Assembly (NCBI GenBank): GCA_023101725.1
Contig: JALJCO010012814.1
Location: 62,001 to 126,000 of the forward strand
Length of the DNA: 64,000 nt
From: Atherinomorus stipes
Taxonomy: Eukaryota; Chordata; Actinopteri; Atheriniformes; Atherinidae
Direction of reading: 5' to 3'
Below the pieces are notes generated by a model, which saw only the letters and a program-made list of their open reading frames with translations, was not told where the DNA came from and did no database searches. The position numbers and the translations under genes were made by a program. Positions 24,606 to 36,500 of the stretch are shown piece by piece; position 1 is the stretch's first letter, and every line of letters starts with the position of its first letter.

Positions 24606-27600
24606 AACAGATTTAACTACTGAAGTAGCAAGTGTAGATTAGTACCTTTACCTTGAATCTGCTTTGATTATACTGTGTATGCTGTGGTACTTTTAATTTA
24701 ATCACATTAGATTAACAGCAGTTTTACTAACCAACATGACACTGTTTGTTTTAAAAAAATGGTAAATTCTGCATGATTTGTTATAAAAGTTTATTAAAAA
24801 GGGGGAAATGTGGAAAATTATAAGGGCGATCTCCTTACTGTATGACTGTATGACAAAAGGTTAATGTAGTTTACAGTATCTTCCAAGATTTTACAGTTTA
24901 TCCTCAAAGGTTAACAGATTTCTTTTTTGTTGGTTGTTTTTACCATATTTAATTTATAAAAGGAGAATGTAGAAGAACCTTTAAAAAAGGAAATGTAGGA
25001 AAAACAGTTTCCTACAAAAACAGTTTTTACCACTTCTACAGTACAGTACATTACTGTATTTTGGATTGCAGTTCATCAAAGTAGATAAACTGTAGATCTT
25101 TTTTTTTGTAATATTATAGTATCTTCCAAGATGTCACTTATTTACAAAGAGTCATGAATTTTGACTTTTGTATAATGTTATACTAAGAACTCACTAAAAC
25201 ACCATTGGTTTCAGGCTTCTATTGGAACTTTGACCACATATGAAATGTATTTATCTGTGTGCAACAACACAGAGAGAAAACACTTAAGTTATCAGTAAAT
25301 ATATGCTAGTGTTTGTCAGAAAACACTGATGAATGCAGATAAATACTGATATTAATGGGGTAGCAGCTTTAACTGTTTATTTGCAGGTGCTGCAGTTAAA
25401 TTTAATAGTAAATTTGCATTTATTAGGAAATATGGGAATATAATGTTGACATTTCAACAAACATTTAAAGCGATTGTTTATTGTATAAACAGCAGTGCCT
25501 GAGGGTCACACCTAGACAACCAATCTGAGCTCTATTTTAGGTTTCTATGGTCATGGATTTGATGAAATGATAATGGACATGTTTTGTCTCCAGCTGTTTT
25601 CTGTGGTAAGCTAAATGTTTTTGTTTTTTCATCACAAACCTTGATTATCTCCTGCTGGTGCCAAATTACACTATGGTTTAATAAAGCTGTTGACACTAGG
25701 CTGGATATTATTTTGACAAAAATATTATTTTGATACATCCTATTTGCAATTTGCCACATACATTCATTCACAATATTTCCTCTAACTGGACCAGCATTAC
25801 ATTTATTTCACAACCTGTTATTATCATTATGATAAAGGCTCTGCGATGAAGAAAGTAAAAATATTACAATGGACTCCTTTGAATCAGTGTACAGTTGTTA
25901 AGATGTTTCTTATGCAAAAATCACACTGTCTGTGATTTAGAACATAGTGTCTGATCTTACTGCCAACATAAAAGCTAAAAAATATATATATATATATAGA
26001 GAGAGAGTAAAAAAACAAAACAAACAAACACCCTCTTGGGTATCTTACTGTATTAGTTCCTTTTGAAAAGAACATATTGCTCGAACGGGCACCCTAGAAG
26101 TGTTCTCCCTCATTTTATTGCAGCTGCAGCTCTGACTGAACGATTTTTTTCCCATGTGCACGCATATATTATCCTATTTTGCAATGTTTTAACGTTTTTT
26201 TTTAGCCATTGTTGAAAAACGTTTGGCTTTGAAAGGAGGGGATCTGGTGTATCAGTACTGCCATGCTTGAGCATTTTGTTGTAATGGATACGGATCCACT
26301 CTCGATTGTCCATAAACACTATCATTAAGGAATTTTTTTGAGAGAGAGAATGGTGATGCATCCCATTTTAGAGCTTCATTGAATCAGTATGAAGGTGTAA
26401 TGAAACTTTTGCGGTGGCGTGGTATCGTGAGGCGTAATACAGTACCTTTTCTCCATCAATTTCTGATCCATAAATCAGTTTTAGGAATTTCATATGGCCT
26501 TGCTTTTAAATATTGTCACACAACATATTTGATTTGCTCTAGCCTTACATTTATTTCTTATCATGAAGTGAAAATGGAGGTCAAACAGAATCTAAAAGCT
26601 GTGTTATGTGTCTGTGTGTGTGCTCAGGATTTATTAACAAATGACTGCAAAGGATTATGCACACTGATGCATATTGTGGCTATTGGATATTAAGGGAATT
26701 TTTTCGATAATTGGCTTTCATCTCACGCAGTGTCTGTGCTTGACCCCCCACCTGCCTAATTCTGCCTCACAGTTTGAAAAACCTCATTGCTACACTATTG
26801 GAGAGCTAGAAAATAGTGCAAGTTCAGTGCAAGGTAACCTTTGTGGCAAATGTTACACAAGTCACAGCAGATGCATCATAATCTGAGTCAGTGTCACATT
26901 AATTCTGGGTGAAATGTTCCTTGTGAGATGAGTCAGATTCAAGGTAGGAGACAAAAACAAGGGGATAAATGTGCAGGGATGCATAAAGTGCTTGAATGAG
27001 ATAGCATCATTACATGCATTGTAACTCTATATGCCAGGCTATCTGTAATCATCCAATCTCTATAACAGACATCAGGCAGGCACCCATCTCAGACCTAACT
27101 CCCTCTACATTGCCTTTTTCTCCTCCTTCAGGACATTGTCCATTAGCTTCCTTCACCCAAGCTGGAGAATTTCAGCCTGATTCATGTTCACTCGATAACA
27201 ATTTCTTCATACAAATGCAGATTCTACGAAAAGTGAGTGTTTCTGTTCTGGGCTAACACTGATCTGTGAACTTCTATGGATGCAATATCAAAATGGGACA
27301 AAGTCTTTGACCAGGTCGCACAGGCGTGATCACAGGATTAAAAATTCACAGGCCTGCTGCTGCATTTCTTATGTGCATTTCTAATCACACAGTATTTTTG
27401 TTATTGACAGCGATTCCAAATGTGATTCATTTATTTGTAAATTTACATATCAATGCAGACTGCATGCAAAATGAGGACAAAAAACTCGAAAACCTCATTG
27501 TTGCCTCAGTAAGCCTTAATAAGAATCCCAGAACTGTGTTTGTCAGCTGCACTGTTAAATGCCCTTTTATACAGATTGCCGGCAACAAGATGCAAAGCAC

Positions 27601-29921
27601 ATACAATTTTAACACATCCTCCTCCCTGCATGTATGTAAAATGTGAATTATTCATGGCGACTCCTTCAAGGTTTTGCCAGCATACGTTTAATTATTAGTA
27701 TAAGCCTTGTTGGGGGTGGAGGAATGATATAACTTTGTTCTGGTGATTCCTTTATTTCTAGACTGAATTATTATAACCAAATGAAAAAGAAGATAAGAAA
27801 TGTGTCTATAAGAAAGAGCAAAGCATTAAGCGAAAGAATAAAAAAAAAAGTTCTGGCTCAGCCTTTGTGTGTGTCCCACTTTGCTTGAACTAATTTTTCA
27901 TGTTGCTCTACAGTTTACAACATCAACACACAAAAAGCACCCTTTGAGCTTCGCTGGAGAGGAGCCAAGCGCAGTAAGCACTTGAATCAGACTGTCCTAA
28001 ATGTGCCAAATGAGACAGACACAAGATGTGGACAGAATGCAGGTTCAGCTGCAGTATAATGCTCACTGCTCAAAACTAGGCTGCAGACACTCTCAAACAG
28101 AGCCAAGTTGTCCATTATATCACAGTGCTATATCGTGTTCATGTAAATGCAGCTGCTTGTCAACTTTGTACGTCTCTGCAAAACAATAATTCAAGAATAA
28201 TTCAAGAGGAAACGAGGGGCAAGTCAGTACACATGCCAGCAAAAGAAAAAAGCATTTTCTTAAATGCTTACTTTTAATTTTTCAGAATTTTGTAATTTCT
28301 GTAATGTGTTTTCTGAAATGTTATTAGGTTTTTCCCCACAACACAGTGAACTTTTGTGTTGTTCTGAGAACAAATAGACTTACCAATGTAAACTGCATTG
28401 ATAGATCAATAATCTTGGTGCTGAACATCACAGCTGATCCACAAGTGATTCACTCGGCTCTCCAACCAACTGAGTGAACAGTGATGTATGAAGCTGTGAC
28501 AGCTGTCCTGTGGATCAATACTCCAATGTCATATGTGACCAGAGTGATAAAAGACAAAAGGAAACTGAATTAAAATGAAATGATGAATCCTTTGTTAATT
28601 CAAGAGCTGAATTTAAGGCTTTTTTTTATTTGGAGTGCTCTACTGAAGCTAAAGGAAGAGCTTACAGCGCCATTTCTTTCTAACTTTATAAGAAAAGTGA
28701 AACATTTATTGTGTGTGCTGCACAGAAATCAGATGAATGAAGGCTACGGCAGCTGCCATGTAAAGCTTTCTCTGAATCCCATAAATCTCTCCCCAAGAGC
28801 AGCACCCTAATAGTCAAGTAATAGCTGGCTAACAGAGCTGAGCGCATTTCAGAGAGTGCAAAGGAGATAGTTTTGTCACAGAAAGCAAATGCTCCAAATG
28901 TACCTCCCTCTGTGGTAACAATAGGGGGGCAAAGATGTATTTGTTAGGAATCACATATTTCAAATCACACATTGAGCTTCTAAGTATAGCCCGGATTTAT
29001 CTGCTCTCCTGGAGACAGAAGCTATGAATACTGCATCTCTCTGGTTGCTGCCACCCTGTCAAAGAGGGTTTCAATGTTGAGGCACGCTTGAATGGATAAA
29101 GTGGAATCTTTATCATGAGAACAGGACCATTCACTTCTCTTTTACATTTCTTCACATACTGGCGTGGGAAGCTGACTGTTTCCTGAGGGACTCAGAAGCA
29201 ACATTATATATGAAAAAGATAAAGAGGGAGCAGGAGCTTTGGAAACTCTCAGATCTTTCCTGAAAACTTTAGACATTAGAAAGCGATGCATGATTGTCTC
29301 AAGCCTCAAGCAGCTGAGACCCTGGTTTTAAATTAGGTGTTTAATGGAGGAATTGGAGCAATTCATTGTCAGTTCACTGTGTTTCATGTTGTAGTGGTAC
29401 AATTCATTTCTGCTTTATTCTTTGAGTCCAGGATTTACAATAAAGGTAAAGTAAATTCAGTGAAGTGCAGCTCTGCATCCCCAACTATGAACACCTGAAC
29501 CTTTTTCTCTGGTGCTGTTATTTATGGAGATCAAACAACATTTCCTGAAAGGTGATGCCTTAAAAAAAAAAAAAAGTGCAGCTAATCCAGCTGATACCAT
29601 GCTGATTTATGCTGTACAAAGTGGGAGTGGTTTTCACACCAATTACATTTGGACGCAAAATGGAACATGCTGTATTTGCTGGCTTGAAACAGCGACTTTT
29701 GTAATGTGTGAGTCATCCCGTGTGTTGCAGACAATAGTCCAAGACTGAAGAGTGACGAAAACAAGCCTTCCCCACTGTTGAGAGAAACTATATTTGCACA
29801 TTTAATAGAGCACTAGAATGTTTTAACATGACATTTTCTGTAGCCTGTGGTGGAAATCCAAAGTCGTCCCCTCCGTCAGGTAGACAGATGGATGGACTGA
29901 TTTTCTATAGCTATCTGATAC
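24606..29921. other. Non-coding DNA without recognised features
   Basis: AT-rich sequence with a (TA)n(GA)n run at 25983-26008 and a direct repeat of GTATCTTCCAAGAT near 24877 and 25119. I see no coding exon, RNA gene or complete mobile element. Short open frames here lack any recognisable motif. An asymmetric inverted repeat at 28435-28517 is noted as an observation. Confidence 0.6.
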
Positions 29922-30978
29922 TTAAAGCTAGGATTGGCAATCTTGGAAAAACAGTTCCAGCAAGCAACATTTAAAAAAACACACCACCCGAAACCACAAC
30001 TTCAGAGCACAGGGACGTGCACTATGGAGCAGGCTGGTGAAGAAAAGCGGTAAGAGCCAAGTAGATAGCTTTTTAGCTTGCTAGTAAATAGCTGACGAAC
30101 CACATTTCTAAAAGCATCAATTTGCTCACCTCCAACTCCTTTTCCGGTAAAAAGTCCACACTGTAAACGTCAACGACTCCAAGACTTAATCCTTACCTGT
30201 TTTGGGTTTTTTTTTTCTTTTGTTTTTTTGGCGCAGCAGCAATTAGCCGTCCATTAGCCATATTTGTTTACAGTGAGTGGCGCACAGAGCGGTGCACGTG
30301 GGGAGGGGGAGAGGGGAGGTACATAGACGAGACAGGTATCGATTGGTTCATTCTAGGGCTGGGCGATATGTACCAAAAGTCATATCTCGGTATATTTAGG
30401 CTGAATATCGATATACGATATATATCTTGATATTTTTATCGCAAGGTGAGAGCAAATGTTTTGTTACAGTCAGAGCCAAATATGACATTACAAGTAGTTT
30501 GATTTAAACAGACCATGTTTATAATAATGCTCAGCTGTTCAAAGAATGATAAAATGTAAACAGAAATACAGTATAATACTGCATGTAATAATACTCGCAG
30601 ATGCAAGTAAGGAACATTACACAGAATTAAATGTAACAAACCCTAGTAAGGTCAGCATATTTATACAAAGACAAAACAAACACACATTGAACTCCATATC
30701 TCGATATGGGCGATATAGTCCAATTCCATATCTCATTTGAAAATATATCGATATATTTTTCATATCGATATATCGCCCAGCCCTAGTTCATTCTATACAA
30801 TGCGAATGACCAATTCCTGCCTTTCAGTGTGGATGGCAGGGGTTGGTCATAGTTTCACAGACCTGCAGCTCTCCTAGAGGTCTGACTTATTTCCTTCATT
30901 TTTATGAATACATGGTGTATTGACTGCTGTCAGAATGGAAGGACCATTTCACCCACTATTACCAACTCTGGCTTTCAA
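29922..30978. mobile_element. TTAA-target MITE (T2/Kolobok-like), hosting a hAT MITE
   Basis: The left end is TTAAAGCTAGGATTGGCAAT. The right end, reverse-complemented from 30978, is TTGAAAGCCAGAGTTGGTAA. These are matching inverted termini with a TTAA-type target, here decayed to TCAA on the right. A 432-bp hAT MITE is inserted at 30354-30785. No transposase is present. The right end abuts another TTAA element. Confidence 0.65.
30354..30785. mobile_element. hAT MITE with perfect 8-bp target duplication
   Basis: Inverted termini TAGGGCTGGGCGATAT at both ends, flanked by GTTCATTC on each side (30346-30353 and 30786-30793). Subterminal sequence is rich in ATATCGATAT motifs. The perfect 8-bp duplication indicates a comparatively young hAT insertion. 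No transposase is encoded. Confidence 0.9.
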
Positions 30979-31508
30979 GGTAGAGTCCGAAGTTTCCCCC
31001 TGAAAATAAACGTTAGACTTGTGCAAGTGAAATCCGTCTCAAACTGCACCTTTGAGCTTCTACACATGTGCAGTGGTGAGTTTGAATGCAACTCCCTCTC
31101 CCCCTGTCTGTATTTTGCTCTTTAGCTTTGCTATGGTCTGATCGGGACATTCCTGGGTGGAGATTTCTGTTCATATCGCCAGCCAATGACAGAGCTAAGG
31201 GTATGACGCTGTGTGGGAATAAGCTCATGACTGGAGCAGACGCCAGTCACTCAAACTCTCGAAGGAAAAAAAAAGAAAGAAAAGTGGCAGATGCACTGAA
31301 GGAAAAGTAAGAGCTTTAGATAGTGCACGTTTGAAAACCAGGGTTGATATTGGTTTGGCTTTTACCCACTTCTGAGCTCTGAAGGAGAGGCTTGAAGCTG
31401 AATAGGCTGAAAACGAGGCGGCCATTAGCCTGAGAGGGAGGGGCGCTCAGTTTGAACACTGTAGTTTGCAAACGGAAACGCTGGGGGCACTCTGGACTCT
31501 ACCTTTAA
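30975..31508. mobile_element. Second TTAA-target MITE abutting the first
   Basis: The left end reads TCAAGGTAGAGTCC followed by AGT and CCCCC. The right end, reverse-complemented, reads TTAAAGGTAGAGTCC followed by AGT and CCCCC in the same spacing. Length is about 534 bp. The right boundary is TTAA at 31505-31508 and the left boundary is the degraded TCAA shared with the neighbouring element. Non-autonomous. Confidence 0.65.
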
Positions 31509-31742
31509 TGTAACTTGTTGCCTTTAAAGTTCCTGTGTGAAAGACATGTTGACATTTTGCTGCTCAAATTACAATTTGCAACCCTCTCAGTACTCCCTAC
31601 TTATCCCCCAGACCATATTGGCAATGACAAGGCCAGTTCATTGTTTGGTTTGTGCCAATTGGGCTGGGGACATGCATCATAACAGAGGGGTGACCAGTTG
31701 TATGTAAGGGTATACGTTGCTCTTTGTGAGGTTTAAAAAATA

Positions 31743-31743
31743 T

Positions 31744-31785
<42 letters not shown>
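31743..31785. repeat. (CA)n(TA)n microsatellite
   Basis: About eight CA units followed by about fourteen TA units. It continues as a (TA)n tract at about 32180-32210 on the other side of the hAT MITE inserted in it. Confidence 0.9.
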
Positions 31786-31788
<3 letters not shown>

Positions 31789-32178
31789 GGCTGTCAAAAC
31801 ATGAATCCTGATAAATCATGTTGTTTTTATCACTGTTAGAACACATTTAGGATTAAAGGTGTCTCACCAGGAATTCTGCATTTATCTTTCGTGGTTTTAC
31901 TGAAACCCTGTCCTTACATGTCTCCCTTAAGTCCTTCAGATGGCGGCAGTTTAGTCCAAAATGCTGCTGATACAGTCCTCACAGGCTGACTTCACAACTG
32001 TCTTAATGTGAAGCTGAAATTCAGGTCTGAATCCTGGACTACTCACAGATTTGTGGCTTGGTTTTAGCCTTTAAGTTGTAAAACAAAAAATGTATTTTCT
32101 GCATATAGATGTATGAAAAAAAATTAATCTCTTGTTTTACAATAGGATTAATTTAGGATTAATCTTTTGACAGTCCTA
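31786..32178. mobile_element. hAT MITE inserted in an AT microsatellite
   Basis: Left end TAGGGCTGTCAAAACAT; right end reverse-complemented TAGGACTGTCAAAAGAT. The 8-bp flanks ATATATAT and ATTTATAT match at seven of eight positions, and TA repeats continue on both sides. Length is 393 bp. There is no coding capacity. Confidence 0.8.
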
Positions 32179-32212
32179 ATTTATATATATATATATATAT
32201 ATACAGTATATA

Positions 32213-33523
32213 TTTAAGCACTGGACTCCAGGTGTTGTGCACATAATTCCACAGAAATTATTTCCACAAATTTATTAACTATAATGTGGAATATTACCAT
32301 AATCTGGATATCAAAGAAAATCATTTAATAATGTTCAGTCAACATTGGCAGAGATGAGTGTATATGCTATAAGATATAATAACAATATTTAAATTGCACT
32401 TTCCCAGTCATATATTTAACACTCACAGCACTTTTTCACTACATGTAACATTCACACAGCACATATAAGAGCCTTTCTTTATCATACAAATTCAAACCCT
32501 GATTGGCACGCCAGGTGACAACATGGGGTTCAGTCTTTTCCCCAAGGACACTTCAGCGTTTAGTGTAAGGAAGAAATTAGTTGAATATACATCTAAACAA
32601 CAATCAGAAAAAAATAATCTCATCAAAATAATTGAAAAATGCTCCAAATAGTTCAAAATAGCATTTAAAGATGAAAATAAGTTGAGCTAACATCAAAAAT
32701 CATGAATTATTGAACTTATTCAAGGCGTTCTGTTGGTATGCTCTGATAAATAATTGTGACATGACATGTCAAGGGATTCGCCAAAAGAAGGACAAATACA
32801 CTGATGCAGCTCAGACACAATCAGAAAGAGGAGGAGCAACAGCGAATAATGTCACTAGCTGAAGGAAACCTGGAGTTGAAGGACTGCAACAAAATGCAAT
32901 CTAAGATAAGAATGATACAGAGGGATAAAACCTGTAATTGAAGTCACAGCTAATATCTTTCCAAATGTGTAAAGACCCCTCTGTGTGAAGCAACTCTGAG
33001 AAAAATCCCCCCCCCCACCCACACACTTTTAAAGCATGCTTCTCTGTTGACATACTTTTGAGTCGTGCAAGTCATTGTGTCTGTCAATACATTCCTATAA
33101 TCAGCACCTGACGTTTATCCACCGTGCTCAAACCTCTTTAATATTAGTGTGATATTGTGCATCTTGAAGGTATTTATGATAATACACAATGCTTGTTATC
33201 TTGGTGGTATTTAACTGCTCCTGTTCACTTTGTGAAAGCACTCCGCTGAACTTCCTAGAATCTTAAAAAAAATTATTCCGATTTTCAGCTGATTGCATTT
33301 ATTGTTTTATTATCAGCTACAGTGTACCGTTTCATATATTTCACAAATGTGTCAATTTCAAAATGACGTCCATTAATTTGTTTCTAACTTATATTATTCT
33401 TTTTTTTTTTCCCCATTATATTAAATATCAAAGTTGAGATGGACATAGGTGAATTTAGCCTATTTTGGGGGTGCTGGAGTACCCCCCAAATTGAATCCCA
33501 GAACCCCTAAAATTTCATATGTG

Positions 33524-33576
<53 letters not shown>

Positions 33577-36500
33577 TGTATATATAGATTTAAACTGTAT
33601 GTGTATAAAAAATCATGCTGTACTTTGTTGAAATGTAGTATTTTCACAACAAAAACACAACAGCCCTGCTCCCCTTCAGAAATGGCTTGATCCCATCCAC
33701 TTCGCATATGTCAAACAGCAGCAGTAATAGCCTAACGTTGTCTGACTTTCTTGAACAGCGGCGTTGACAATAATGTCTGCTTCGATGTGGAAACTTATAT
33801 GTGGCATGTTTCTCATGTGCAACTTGTTAGGACATGACTGATTTATGAGTGATGTTTTAGGGAATGAACAGACAAACAGACTAACTCTTTAGCTATTTGT
33901 ATAGCCTTTAAAAAATGTGCACTGAGCCAGAACAAAAGGTGCTGCTGTTCTTGAAATTGGTCATGAGTCTGAACCGTCAAGGATTTCACTCTAGAATCAC
34001 AGTTCAGTCACCCAAACCAAGAGCAACTTTTTTTTTTTTTTTTTTGTCAAACCAAGTTGTTTCTTACCTGTAATTTTTTAAGATTTAGATTTTTTTTTCT
34101 TCTAGTGGCCTTACTAGAAAGGTTATATTTTGTAATATTCTACACAGTATTTAAGGCTGTCAAATCACCAACATCAGATGCATGGTCAGATTTACCCCTA
34201 CATTGGCTATCTTAGTCACTTCTACAAAATAGGGCATCTTGGCCACTAATTTCTGTTCAATGGACACTCCAAATACATAAAGGATACATGCAATATCCAT
34301 GAAAACACAAAGACATCATTAAAAGCAAATTTCTATATAATTTATGCTCAACTTCAAATGTGTATTTGTATACCCATACGGACAGAAATCCTTGATTAAT
34401 ATGTACACAAATACAGTAAACAGATCAGCACCAGAAATCGTGGGGGCATTGTTGCACAGTATAGTATATCTGCAATTAGCAAAACGAACAAAGAAGAGGC
34501 CTAGCGTATTCACTACTTAGATCAAATAAATGTTTTTCCAAAAAGGTTGAATTCATCCTCTAGCTGCATTAGTTTGCCAACTCTAACCAATAGTCTCTCC
34601 TTCTTAAATCAAATACATGAAAGGCAAATGGAAAATTAGTGTGTGGGGAAAAAAATGGCCTAATGTACCTGAGTATCATGCTTTCCTTTTAAGTAAGTTC
34701 CTAAAAACAGGATGTTCTTATGATTTTCATTCTGTGGAGATTAGAATTACTCTGTTGTGCTTGATATTGGGCAGAATGGAAGTAGATTGATGACCACACT
34801 TTTGTTGGCACTACCGAGCTTGTATCCAGGGTCCCTGTCGTCTATTAAGACCCTTTCAGGCACTCCCGTCTTCATACTGTCATCTTCCCGTTTTAGTGGT
34901 ATCATTTCTAAAGAACTTGAGAGAAGACGCCAGCTTTCTCATTGCTATCTGCCAGCACTGAAACCTCTACTCTATGTTGCCATTTATCTCCTCTTAGAGG
35001 GATCTATTGAGCTTCAAAGGGTATCCAGTCAGCCTTTGGTCTGATGACATGAATTTAATCCCCAGACTAAAGATTCTTATAAAAGGGGTCTTTTTTTTTT
35101 ATCCTTCTTCTTGTCAAATGTGAATGTTGGGCAGCTGCAGTGCCACTGAAGGAGCATGTTACTGTATGAGTCTGGCAAAAGGAAAAGTGAGATTTAACCA
35201 CAGGAACCAAAAGCAATAAATTAGAAGCTATTAGACTGTAAGCTTTGCGTCATTAAATAAACATTTCAGTAACTTTATAGCAATATGTTTGACAAAACTG
35301 AGCATAGACAAACTGCAAAATTCTAAGAACAATTTTAACATTTATTAGCTCTTAATCTGTGACTGGTAAACCCATATCAGTGTCTTTTTCTGCACGTTTG
35401 TAACCCTAATGGATGTTTCTTTCTCACCTGGTGCGACAGGCTTCTCCTTTTCAATTACTATTTTATGATCTGATTAACTGCTACACAAATACCCTTCACT
35501 TAACTTTGTGAGAACAGTCTAAAATTTGACTTCATGACAGCTTTTACTTCAAGAGGCTCTGAAGTCATCACATATATAATAACATGTTGAGCACATGGCT
35601 CTGTGGCAGCTGCCCGGAGCTCTGCTGCAGGGCCTGTCTACTGTGATCTGACTGCCTTCAGAAGCTTCTGACCCGTTCTGCTCTATGGAGGTTGTTTGAG
35701 GACTGAAACGTAACTGTGCTCTGACTTTATTGGACCCTCTGTCAGGGAGCTTTGATCCAGTGACAATAATCCACAGTGACTGAAGGTGTTGATGGCCAGA
35801 TGAGATGTGATGATGGCCTGTCCAGCTGTCCATCAATCCCTCTAGTACAGCTCATTGTGCAAGTCAGGTTGAAGAATTTAGCTCATAATTCATACACTCA
35901 AACATCATCTGACCTAATGTGTTTACACTGTAAGATTGCTGTAGACTGGTTGCAACCATGGCATGGCAAACATTGACTTTAATCAATACTGACTTGTTAT
36001 TTTTCAAAATGCTGTTGTCTTCTCTTGGATTACTAAAATTAAGATTTTCCTCCATACAAATACACTCTTCATGCAGGCTGACACAACTTATGCTTTTATT
36101 TTAACAATATGTCACTTCCAGTGATATTGATAGTCATTCCATGTATATTGTAGAAATAGTGTCTATGATAATAGCGTTTCTTATTATACAAGGATACACT
36201 TTTTGTCAAACCCCAGCCAAATGAAGCGTCAAACTCAACCAGGAAATGACAAGGTTTAGTCTTTTGTTTGCATGTAACCAAGGCAAACATAAAAATGTCT
36301 ACGTGGCTAGTGGTTATGTTGTTTGAAAAAAAGGATCCATTTTCCGAACACTGTTTTGTAAAGTTTTGTGTTAATATGAAGAACATGATGTTTATAACAT
36401 TATTTTTAACATAACATAATGAACACAATGTTTCTTTTCCTTGTTAGAATATTCTTCTCCTTAGAGGAATCATTTGGGAGTTATGTTTACTCTGATGTGG

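Noticed and set aside
33449..33707. YIYIYI-type membrane peptides
   Set aside because: Translations of the (TA)n microsatellite.
35549..35836. 95-codon minus-strand frame with balanced composition
   Set aside because: No motif and no splice context. A conserved regulatory element is possible but cannot be judged from one sequence.
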